Assembly: GCA_037954325.1 (NCBI GenBank)
Contig: JBBMNZ010000013.1
Coordinates: 9,730,501 to 9,794,500 of the forward strand
Length of the DNA stretch: 64,000 bases
Direction of reading: 5' to 3'
From: Fistularia commersonii
Lineage: Eukaryota; Chordata; Actinopteri; Syngnathiformes; Fistulariidae
The position numbers and the translations under genes are program-made. Shown one piece after another: positions 48,161 through 59,048 of this stretch (positions within the stretch are counted from its first letter, which is position 1; each line of letters opens with the position of its first letter). The notes below the pieces were generated by a model that searched no databases, was not told the origin of the DNA, and was given only the letters and a program-made list of their open reading frames with translations.

Positions 48161-51100
48161 CTGCTCATTGAAATAAAAAAAAAAAAAAAAGATTAATAAC
48201 TCAAGCATACTACTGAATATGCATGGAAAGGAGATTAAAAAATGTTCTAACTCCACTCCTGTTGTTGATCATCAAGACTTAGGCCTAGTTGTTCTCAACA
48301 TTCTCAGAGATGTGTGCTACTTAACAGGCGTGCCTGAAAATCTGCTGACCTTACAGCCGGGTCATTCTCAAGGAACTCTGTGAGCTTCTGCACACGTTCA
48401 GCCTGTATGGAGCGTCCTAGCAGGGCTTCTGTGTTTGTGTAGATGAGGAAGGCAGAGACAGTGCCCAGTAATGTTCCCACTCCCAGGGAGCCCAAACTGT
48501 CATAGAAGGGGTTGCCTGGGAAGTCACAGAAAGAGAAAGCATGGCAGGACTGTTATGAAATTAATCTCATTGATTGTATCACATTTAAGTCATGGCCAGC
48601 GTTCAACTGAAAGTCTAACGGTCATTTGCCAGTGGGGCTGCACGGCTGTAAATATAAGTTAACCAATACAAATAGTAAGGTTATTAATTACACAGTTCAC
48701 ACGTGTTTGTGCAACAACAAAAAGCAGGAATGCACCCTAACCCTAACCCTGAAGGATAATGTTGATGCTTTACATAACAAGAACACAAAAACCAAAATAG
48801 TAATCTAAAAAAAATGTTTTAAATACAAAAAAAAAACCTTCTGCTAAACCATTTTACCCACAATGTCGATGATAGAAAAGAAAAATCCCCATATATTTAA
48901 CAAAACAAAAATTGAATAAATAGGGATAAATAGGGAAAAATAGCTTCAAAAAAATAACACACAACTTCTTTCCCTATTTTCTATTTTTTTTTTTCTGGTG
49001 GCCCTTCAAAGTCACAATCTGATTCCCTTTGCATTGCTCAGATCAGTCCAAGTGCAATAAAGAGCAAGAGAGACTATGCATTATTCTATCACAACTGTCT
49101 TTCCTTTTTACAAGCCATAAGCTCTAACTGTTCCTCATGTTTCCTGGATGTACTCACAGTCACAAAATACTGACACACCAATCCCGCTAGGAAAGAACCT
49201 TGTGCAGTACATATAACTACAATTATTTAGCACTAAAGCAGTAAACAGCTTTGGTTTTGTCTCTCTGCTTACCTGTGAGTGAAGTTAGTCCCATGCAGCC
49301 TGCTGCCAAAATGACTCCAAGTACGGCAGCCGCATCCTCAAGCAGCACTACATTAGTGCTGGGGTCTCGACTCTGCATGACTGCACACAAAGCAAACAGG
49401 CTGAATTCATAACACAAATGGGAAGTTATCTCCTCAGCAGTTGTCTTTTATACAATAAGTAAACCTTACTGGTTATCCTTTTGTCAGAATCAAAAATGAT
49501 CTTAATCAATTATAAATTGAACACTAACTTCAAACACAACCGGTTTAAGCTAAATGTGAAACAGAGTTTCAGCCCATTACAACAGAGTGTAAGGATATAA
49601 ATACTGTATTTCTCATCAAGGAACATGGAGGAAAAAAAAAACAAGACTGTTCCTCTGTGGGCTGATATTAAATACGTATGAATATTCTTATGATCAGAGA
49701 TGTAGTCTACTGTCAGGGAAAAAAAAAATAAAACTTGTTTAGATTGACATTGAAATATTTCTGTTATACTTACCGTATTCATAAAAAGATAGTCCATGTT
49801 GATGGGCACTTCTCTTTATCTCATTGATGGCTACGAGTAAAGTGGCTAACAAAGGAAAATATGATATTATGAGCATAGCTAAATGTTTACGCAGACATTT
49901 TAATATGTTCTTAACATTTTGGGAGCCTACCTCCTTCAGATACTAAAGAGCCTGCCAAAATACAGTAGGCCTGAAAAGGGACGGATTGATATTTGTATCA
50001 CTGATACTGAACCACTTTTCAAAAAAGGAGTAATGACTGGCACTTACCCACAGCAAAGATTCAATGGGCTCTGGATGCAGCAATCCCATAATGCCGTGGT
50101 ACCAAGAGAGGCCTGCTCCCATCATGAAAATTCCCACTCCACTGATGAGGGATGCGATGTAACGCATGTTGGAAAAGCCATATCTGGAAAAGCCAAACAA
50201 AGGAATTAATTTAATGTAATTAGTTACAACAATAAAATTACAAATATGATAAATATGTTGCATGTTGTTGCAATTTAAATTTTTTCTCGTTAAATAAAAA
50301 TCAGAAAATGGGATTTCCAGGGAAACCTGTTCTTACTTTTACTCAGTTCTATTTATTTCAACATTTAGGTAGTATAATGGCCCTGTATCCCAGAGAGCCA
50401 GCACAGGCCTTCATCTCTTTCCAAGAAGAAAATAAGCTTTTGGTGCTTACGGATGCACAGCATCAGGGTTGCGGACTGATTGGCTGATTCCCAAAGCAAG
50501 CAGGGCCTGATTGCAGGTATCAGCCAGAGAGTGGATGGCTTCTGAGAACATGCTAGCTGATCCAGTGTAGACCCATGCCAAGAGCTTGAAAAAGAAGTTC
50601 AGTCCATTGCTGTGAACAAAGCAAAGCAACAAATTTCTCTGCTTGGTGTTTTATAGATTATCACTTTGCCTGCTGTGGATGTGGTGTGGATTTTCAAAAA
50701 AAAAACAAACAAAAATGTTTTGGCAGTATATATATTGCTGATGTGTTTAAATATTATTAGTTTTGAATATGAAACATATTTTTGGGAAAGGGAATTAAAA
50801 GCTCCTTAAAATGGTAAATCTTATTGTGGCAACCATGTCATGGTCATTCATTTTCAAATCTCGTGGATGTGATTTCTGTCCTTGAACATATTTCACCTTC
50901 ATCTGAGAAGCTTCTCCAATTCACAAGTACATCTGGGGAACATTCACAGATACAGAAAGGTAAACATATTTAATTTTGTAATTTGGGTAGGAATATAATC
51001 AAATGTGAGTTTTGACTTAATGCCTGCAGCTACTGTAGTGAGTAGAACAGCAGATTATTGCGGACTATAGGATATGAAAATCTATATTTTTAGTGAACAA

Positions 51101-53789
51101 TTGTAGTTCTCTTCTATACAACACTGAATGGTTACATCATAAAAGTAGAAATTAGCTCAAAATGTCTCGCATAGATCAAGTGAAACGTCCATCCATGCTA
51201 AATCTAAGTCTTTGTGCTCAGGCAATGAAGGAAACGTTTGCTGTTCATGTGACTGCACATGTCCACTAACACAATCATTCAAATGAGATGGGCAATGGGG
51301 TCTCATGTGACACTAATTTCCCACTGTATTAAAATTTCAAGTACACAAACACGGACGCACACAAACTAAACAAGCTCAGATTAAAATATGTATGAGGCAG
51401 CAAAAAATTTAATTCTGAAAAAATTACATGCTGTATTTGTCTAATCCAATACCTCCTATTGGGGTACCAGCTTACAAATATACATTTCATAGCAAAATCA
51501 AAAAAATTGGAAGAGAATCTGAGGAGAACTTGAAAACTCACATGCAAATGGCAACCATGACCACTTTTCCTGGCCCTTGCAGAAATGTTGCCCTCTTGCC
51601 TGATCGAGGCTTTGTGAAACAAAGAAAGACTATTTTATGTTTGCAAAGTATTATAAGCGACAGTTAAACAAGAAGACAAAAATTTCTCTCAATTAGCTAT
51701 GTATGTGGAAATCTACTGAAATTCACCTTCGTTTTACTCAGAAGAGTTTTGGTCATTTTCTAATCAAGGACCTTGGATTAAATTACCTTATAAAATGCAC
51801 AGGGGAGACACTGGCCAAACAGACCAGCGAGGTACAGAACATGCTATTACATACCAGAGAAGTGCAGAGCAGTACAGTATAGCATAGTCATTTAAACTAC
51901 ATCAGCACTGTAGTTAAAAGGGGATGTCTGCATGAATGACATTTGACAATTACATTGTTCTATAAACTAAGGGACCTATGAAATGGAACAAAGATCAAAA
52001 AGACCAAATACCAGAGGGTATCACTTAGGGATATTTGTAAAAGTTCAAAAAACAGTTCATAAAAACAATAGATAACTTCATGGGTCTCACCTTGGTATTT
52101 CCCCAAAAGTCTTTGTATTCTTTCAACAACTGCTGATTGCGAAAAATATCTGGAAATATGAAAACAAGATTTATGTGTAAATAAAATATGTCAGCGTAGA
52201 TAACAGGAGCTAAGGGACACTTAGATGGCACGACACTGACACGGATAATTGTGATGGGTTATATAATCATAAAACCAAACCATTCATTTGGAATGATACT
52301 TGAAGGATGTGCGCTATTAATACATAACAAAAAAAAACAAAACAAAACATACTTTCTTGGTACTCTCTCTCCACCTCTTTCCTGAGATTCCTCTCCCGAG
52401 CGAGAGCTTCATGGCTTCCCCAGACATCTAATGCTCTAATAGTTGGAGGAAAATTAAAGAGTGAAATGAAAAAAGAACTCTTTGCTATTTCAAGCTAAAA
52501 CGTACAAGGATAATTTAAACATCTTCAGGGTTGTCATACAAAAAGATGTAATACTAACTTAGCTTCCACATCTGACCGCAAAAACACAGTGAAAGCCTCT
52601 GTGTCGTCATGGGGGCTACGTCTCCTGATTTTTCTAAGTTGTTCCAGGTCACTGGGAGAAAGAGGCAAGCAAATTCGAGAATTTTTGTTAACCTTTGATG
52701 GGCAGTCTTGTATTAACTAATCACAGCCACATGTCTACCTATTGACTCAAAAAGGAATTAAGTGCCAGCATTTCAGCCAGTATCAAAATGGCTCAACATA
52801 CACAAATGTATGTGGTTGTGAATATTAAATCAGTTAAATCTACAGACAGTTTGAAACTGCAGTTACCTTGGTTTAAGACAGAACTCATTCATAGCTCTAA
52901 CAGCAGTAATGAAGTTGTTCTGAGTGTACTTAGGCCCATATTCCCTTTTCTTCAGGACAGCCCGGACTGAGCATATAGCAAAAAGAAACAGACAACAAAC
53001 AGTGTTAATTTGAGCATCCTATCCATAAACATAGAATTTCTTTTTATAGATTAGTCTGATGTAACCCTGTAAAGAATTACATCATTTTTAACTTTCAATT
53101 TACCTTTTACTTGAATTGACTCAGCTTTTGTTAGCCCCTGTAAAGTCGAACCTACAAGGCAAACAATTGATATCAGATAATAGCGCTTCAATAAATTGCT
53201 ACTTAATGGTAAGAGATGTACGTGCCAAAATTAAACTTGAAATCTAACAAAATAAAGGCTGACATTTTTGAGAGGGGGTTGTGGCAAATATCCCCAAAGA
53301 GAATGCGTTTTTATTATTTGAAAAATCTTAAGGTTCTATGTAGCTGAAGGAACTATAGGAGCATGTCACCTGACAAAGCTGAGGTGGCTTTTGCAGCGCC
53401 CTGCGCAATCTTTTCCACCGTAAGGTCATCGCCGGATGTAGACTTTGGTGGAACATCTTTATTGTTTCCTGAAGTAGAGTAGTACTGTACCTTACCCAGT
53501 CCAAGTGAAGCGACACGGCAATCCTGGATGTTAAACCACAAGTTATGTATGCCACCACTTTGCCAACCTGGAAAGGAGAATACTGATTTGGTAAACATAA
53601 CCTCAATGGCCATATCGAAGTAAGCTGCTCTGAACTTAAGAAGTTAACGACGGTCTAGCAACCATTCGACATAAACTCACCGTAGCACGGCTGGGGAAAT
53701 CGCGGAGACCGATGCGAAAGGGACGCTCTGTGCTGCAAGGGGACCCTGCAGAAGACATGCCATGGTCTGTGTGCCAGGCTGGGGAACAT
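45658..53789 (-). CDS. slc30a9: SLC30A9 (ZnT9), mitochondrial zinc transporter (complete)
   Basis: Cation-diffusion-facilitator family member that exports zinc from mitochondria. Coding exons, 5' to 3': 53789-53681, 53567-53370, 53151-53104, 52966-52867, 52651-52559, 52435-52353, 52149-52091, 51609-51542, 50609-50451, 50183-50048, 49970-49931, 49845-49774, 49380-49273, 48515-48350, 48160-48031, 47599-47486, 45702-45658. All joins keep frame and give 1,728 nt: 575 aa plus stop (human 568). Order: mitochondrial presequence-like N-terminus (MFPSLAHRPWHVFCRVPLQH), a conserved ZnT9-only region (AVLKKREYGPKYTQNNFITA; DDTEAFTVFLRSDVEA), CDF membrane helices, and a C-terminal cytoplasmic-type domain ending NPEVRHVDLEIL. 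TM2 keeps HSLAD (HxxxD); the TM5 motif is LLEDAAAV rather than HxxxD, as in mammalian ZnT9. Confidence 0.97.
45703..47485. other. SLC30A9 intron 16
   Basis: About 1.8 kb of AT-rich intron; no exon, RNA or repeat family recognised. The other SLC30A9 introns longer than 300 nt (47600-48030, 48516-49272, 49381-49773, 50610-51541, 51610-52090 and 53152-53369 at 218 nt for comparison) likewise hold only A/T runs and a 17-base (CCCTAA)-type stretch near 48732-48749. Confidence 0.7.
48350..51609 (-). CDS. slc30a9: SLC30A9 exons 8-14: cation-efflux membrane domain
   Basis: Seven exons encode the hydrophobic segments: GPGKVVMVAIC|INGLNFFFKLL, AWVYTGSASMFSEAIHSLAD, YGFSNMRYIASLISGVGIFM, AYCILAGSLVSEG|ATLLVAINEI, RDPSTNVVLLEDAAAVLGVI and SLGSLGVGTLLGTVSAFLIY. 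The metal-site motif HSLAD lies in exon 9. All seven exons have GT-AG borders and agree in phase; the shortest is the 40-nt exon at 49931-49970. Confidence 0.95.
52091..53789 (-). CDS. slc30a9: SLC30A9 exons 1-7: presequence and ZnT9-specific N-terminal region
   Basis: Exon 1 gives an Arg/His-rich, acid-free N-terminus consistent with mitochondrial import. Exons 2-3 are weakly conserved linker (GLGKVQYYSTSG; STLQGLTKAESIQVK). Exons 4-7 carry the well-conserved block VRAVLKKREYGPKYTQNNF, SDLEQLRKIRRRSP, ALDVWGSHEALARERNLRK and NIFRNQQLLKEYKDFWGNTK. I chose MFPSLAH (53789) because it aligns with human MLPGLAA. An in-frame upstream ATG at 53912 would add 41 residues. Confidence 0.92.
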
Positions 53790-54180
53790 CCTCACCGGAG
53801 CAGGGCTCTGTACTGCCGTGAGGAAACTTGCGATATCACAGACAACCCCCGTAAGCTCGCCTGTCAACTTAACGTCATTCAGACAGATTAACGCCAATGA
53901 CACTCCACTCACGACTGACAGCTACAAAGAGCTATACTATTAGGATGGAGAAAAAACACCTTGATACATGGCTGACATTTGCACTAAATCGGTCTCTCTA
54001 TCATTGACAATCACGCAGCTGGCCATCAATGCCTTGACCGTCAGCTAACCCTGCTGGAGACCGATATGAAGGCAACAAGCTAATCTAACTCTTTAGCTAA
54101 CCGCACAAGCTAAAAGAATGACAAGTTCTGTTTAAACTATAACCAGCTTAATAGATGGAAATAGTAGGTCGTTACTTACA

Positions 54181-54300
54181 TTCACAATGGATAATTCTGA
54201 AAGTTGTACCTTTCTATGTGGCTTCAGCATAATCCCTATCCATATTAGAGAATGTATGAAGAAAGTAGTTGTTACGCCGCTATTGGAAAGCGGTGGGTGC
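54181..54300 (-). promoter_or_regulatory. Possible SLC30A9 untranslated first exon and promoter
   Basis: A consensus donor GAAT|GTAAGT sits on the minus strand at 54181/54180, and an acceptor-like CTGTCAG lies near 53914. A short untranslated exon spliced to the coding exon is therefore possible. Just upstream are TCTCGTGAGA (54353-54362) and the perfect palindrome TATCGCGATA (54391-54400), both common kinds of core-promoter elements. The TSS is inferred. Confidence 0.4.
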
Positions 54301-56057
54301 TACCGCTACAAACATTCACACGTGACCAGTGACGACCTGGTGACGTTTCTCTTCTCGTGAGAGCATGAGGCTCATTTAATAGACACCCCCTATCGCGATA
54401 TTAGTCAACCCAAGGTCATCATCCTGCGCGTCATTCTATCGCCTTATACTTGACAATATCGGGATATTTACATTTAGTGCATGTTCAAGCGAGATATCGA
54501 GTCCTTACATTATTAATGTTGGGAAAAGAACATGACGTAAATTCAAACAAAGTACATATCTTATACATTTAACAAATATGATATTCATTGTATGTGTAAA
54601 AATCACATTAATTGGCAAGAAATAGTTAATTGAAATTATTTTCGTTATGAGATGTATGACAGAGCCTCACTTTTTAGTTTCATTACAACATGTTGGCTAA
54701 ATTTGACTCCTTTCACATGCTAACAAGTTGTACTGTTTCTTCATTTAAAGTTAATTAGTTGCCAGGCATAAGTAAAGTTGAGGGTGAAGGGATGATTTAT
54801 AATATCACACAAAATGAAAAAAAAAAAAAGACTTGTGAAAAAACCTGCAGGTTTATTGATTCTTGATTACAGTACAGAAGATATGTTTTGAGCTTGCATT
54901 GGTAATTAATCATTATCCTTGAGGAGAAGTTTGGGGTATTTAGGGACAGAGATAAAATTCATATATAAACAGTGGAAAAAAAGAATTGTGTTTTTATTAG
55001 CTAAGAAATGGCTAATTAAGGCTACATATGGAGTAGGTCCACTCCCTTGGGGTCTGGGATGTTGTTTTTACAGTAGCCTACAGTAGACAAACCAGCATTT
55101 TTTTGTTTCATGTGCTAAATTTTTTTCTGCTTGTTTTGTATTTTTACCTGTTTGTATATTAAGTTTACTCCCTTCCTAAGCAAAGAAGTGGAGTGTGGAG
55201 TACTTTGTGGAATAGCACAGTCATGAAGTTTACTCCAGGTACCAGTTGACTGCTAAAGATGGACAGCTGTCCGGAAGCACAGGAGCATACATATCTGGAG
55301 AGTTTTTGTAAACAAAGGATGTAGATAAGAAATAAAGCAAAGAGGGGAGAGAGTTTGATTATAACAGAGATTGATTGAGATGATTCACACTATACCCCCA
55401 CCTTGACTCCGTATTCTCATGGATGATGTGATATCACTGGAAGATGGACATGCTAAAAACTTTTAGCTTGTGCAAGAAATTGTGTGATGCTGTGTCAGAC
55501 TGCAAGTAGTTGCAAATTATGACTTGACTGCTGGCGGTCACAAAACCTTACAAACAGCTCTTTATAGGAGCATCAGTATTTGTAATATCTTGCGATTAAA
55601 GACTGAAAAATGAAACATACACACAAGAGAAAGGTCTTTTAGTTTTCCATGCACTTAAGCAATGGAATGTGAATGTCATGACATGAACAAGGGTGTCTAT
55701 GACATAGCAATTGTGGGGGTTGCCTGCGTCATAGTAAGTTCCTGCACGTCAGTACCGAACATGAAAATAATACCTGCAGATCCATCACTTCCATTTCAAA
55801 ATTATTAAAATGGAATCCAGAATACTCAGTAAATCAAGACCTACAGTACACTTGAAGAAGGCCATAAACTGGTCTTGGTACATTTAAGTAAAAATTAGAA
55901 AAATTATACAATGAGCACAATAAAGGGTGCAGATATGGAAGAAATGGAAGCATGTTGGTAGTTTTGTAAATCTGATGCTTGAGTAGTGACTTTGTGCTGG
56001 TACGCATGTCTGGGTTGCTGGTCATACAGGGAAACCAAAAAGCAGTTTGGATTTCCA
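54301..56057. other. Interval between SLC30A9 start and GSR stop
   Basis: Contains the SLC30A9 promoter at the left, then AT-rich sequence expected to be GSR 3' UTR at the right. No separate gene or repeat family recognised. Candidate GSR polyadenylation signals on the minus strand are AATAAA at 54993-54998 and at 54852-54857. Confidence 0.6.
54852..54857 (-). terminator. GSR polyadenylation signal candidate (distal)
   Basis: Minus-strand AATAAA about 1.2 kb past the GSR stop; another lies at 54993-54998. If the distal one is used, the GSR transcript ends about 0.5 kb before the SLC30A9 promoter. Confidence 0.3.
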
Positions 56058-59048
56058 TTAGCGCATGGTAACAAACTCCTCAGATGATGTGGGATGAATG
56101 GCAATAGTCTTGTCAAAGTCTGCTTTGGTAGCGCCTATCTTGATAGCTACAGCAAAGCCTTGCAGCATCTCATCACAGCCCAGGCCCTGCATGTGCAGAC
56201 CCACCACCTATGGGTAAAGGAACAATTCAACATTTTGAAATTAATCTAACTGAGACAATGTTGAACATCATACAGATTTTCTTAAGGTTGAGTGACAAAG
56301 GATGAGTAGACAGGTTATTACGACTTTTAATCAAGGAGCACATCATGCTTTCTGCCTGTGGAAGAAGCAGGCCGACTTATAGTTGTTAAAGTGGAGACTA
56401 TGATGAATAGAGTCTGAAGAATAAATATTCAAACAACCTTTTTAAAGTAGTCCTGCACTTATACTTAATTTGGTATAATTTGTCATTGAAATCAATCAGC
56501 ATATTCAATATTACTACTCAATATTACTACGATATTACTATTCCAATATAGTCAAGATTTGTCATATTTCTTAATACTCTTTGCAGTATAGCATTCTTCT
56601 TTTCCTTTTGGGTTTTCTGTTCAGGAGTCGCCACAGTAAATCAACCATATCCATCTAACCCTATTCTCTGCATCCTCCTCTCTCATACCAACTAACTTTA
56701 TATCCTCTCTCACTATGTTCATAGATCTTCTTTTTGGTCTTCCTATCAGACATTCTTTTTACCTCCAGAACGTTCCTAACAAATTCCTCCTTCAACGTAA
56801 CTCATACTCCATTTCTCTTCTTGCCAGTACCATGATAGTACAGCTTAAAACCTGCTCCTAAGCTTCTAGCCTTACTACCTTTCTACCTGGTCCCCTGGAC
56901 ACACAGTATATCCACCTTCCTTCTCTGCATTGTGTCAATCAACTCTCTACCTTTTCCTGTCATAGTCCCAATATTCAGTCCCTACTCTCAGTCCCACACT
57001 TTTGTCTTTCCTCTTCTCTCTCAGTTTCCAAACACGCCTTCCTCCTGTCTTTCTTCGATCCACAGTAGCCCAATTTCCACTGGTACCCTGTAAGTTATCT
57101 GGACCAATGGCAGTCATTGTTAACCCAGGCCTTGACAGATCCAGAATGAGATTCTTAGGTTCAATTTGCATAATTGGTTTGGGCACAAGTTTTATGCCGG
57201 ATGCCCTTCCTGACGCAACCCTCTGCATTTATTTGGGTTTGGTACCCGCTCAGGGAGGCACTAGCTTGTGCCCTCCTGAGGCTGCAGTATAGCAATGACC
57301 AATAAATGTAAGCTACTTGCAGGGGCTGCTTTTAAGCTGGGAAGTGAACGTTTATTCATTCAATTATCATCTCAGAAACTTATTTTATTATTGGCCTTTA
57401 AAATGTTTCTGAAAAGATTTCAGAGATATGACCAAAGTTAAGATTCCGTTTCAGGTCTTTGGATAAATGCTTGCATTTGAGTGCATTTTGACCAAAAACT
57501 AAATGATTGCCTCCAATTTGCAAATAAGAATAGTCCTTCCCAATCACCAACACAATAATAAACTACTACAGCCATGTCAAAATGTGTGAATAAATAAACA
57601 ATTAAATAATTCGAATGAAACTTTATGACCCACAGTGAGAGGGTACTTGAGAAAATGTTTTTTTCTTACTTAATTTAGTGCTTAACGGTCAAGAGTTATT
57701 GCGCTTTATTCAATATTGTCTTTCAGGACATTTCAAAACAATTTTCAGCTGCAGTCTTACATCTTTGTAGTTTGAAATTCTGAAAAGTGGTTAGTCTCTA
57801 ATGGGCCTGTAACTGTCAGTTATTTTTGTAATCAACCCCAGCAGAGATGAGATTGTGGATTTATGCGAGTAAAAAAATACTAATCAAATATTATTGTTCG
57901 TTCGCAAACTTCATAATTTGAATGACAATCATGATATAACCTTTCCCTGAAGATATAATTGTTATCTGTTTCAGGCACAATATTTTAATTGGAAAAATCT
58001 GTTTTCGCTAGTTGGACTACATGAGAGCATTTAAAAATCAATATAGCAAAAACAAAATATTTTCCATAATTTCAAAGTGGAAAGCCGGCTTTCAAAACGC
58101 TTCTGGTGAGTTTTAGGGAAGGGAAGTTTGTAGAAGAATGCCTTGCAGAATAGCATAATAGTCTGTATGTCATTTGGTCAAAGTGTCATGAGCACTTGTG
58201 AATTTTCTAGTTGATTCAGAAAGGATTAGGAGAGACAACTTTGTTGTTTGATGCAGTTTCATTCCATTGAAAAAATATTTGGGTTACATGACAGAATTAT
58301 TTCCTGCTTATGGCTTATATACTGTATGACAGATGGAAAAAAAAGAGATGGGACCATATTACCTGTTTGACTCCAAAAAAATCTAACTTTCAAGGTAATA
58401 TTCTGGACTTAACAAAACAAAAAAATAGCAACAAAAAGACATCTCTCCAAAATGACATGTCCAACCAGAATAGATAATGTACTGCATTAAAATGTAATTA
58501 TCTCTGACAGCAGTGGAGCAAAAATGTGGAGCACAGAGGACACATACCTTCTCCTCCTTGCCCACACACACCAGCTTCATGATGCATTGAGTCTTCCTGC
58601 TTGTGATCGCATGGTACATCGGCGTGAAAGAAGTCTTGTAGATCTTCACATTTTCCTTTCCTCTGGTTTTAATGGCCTCCTCTGTCATAAAAGCCAGCAG
58701 TTATGGTAATGAATCTAACATACATAAATACAGAATTTGAAAACCCTCCAATTTAACTTAGTATTACGTTAAAGACATACACAGACAGCATTCACTGTAT
58801 AGGAAATGTGAATTGCCAAGTTAATGTTATTGCAGTGGAAGCTGGACTAGAAAAACCTTAAAATAGAACATTGCTCATCGTTGGACATCTCCGGTAAAAT
58901 AGACATTTTTACATACCTTCTGTTAGGCCCACTGTACCAATGGGTGGGTGGCTAAAAACCACAGTGGGAATATTGGTGTAGTCCAATTTGGAATCCTTCT
59001 TGCCTTCAAACAGTCTGTGTGCCAGCTTTCTGCCAGCAGCAATGGCAA
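56058..59048 (-). CDS. gsr: GSR exons for dimer-interface domain and catalytic His-Glu pair
   Basis: Exons 59048-58917 (AIAAGRKLAHRLFEGKKDSK, TVVFSHPPIGTVGLTE), 58681-58548 (KIYKTSFTPMYHAITSRKT, CIMKLVCVGKEEK) and 56207-56058 (VVGLHMQGLGCDEMLQGFAV, ADFDKTIAIHPTSSEE). The HPTSSEE motif supplies the catalytic base that acts across the dimer interface. Confidence 0.95.

Noticed and set aside
48732..48749. (CCCTAA)-like interstitial telomeric repeat
   Set aside because: Fewer than three units; too short to indicate a fusion point or telomerase activity, and easily chance.
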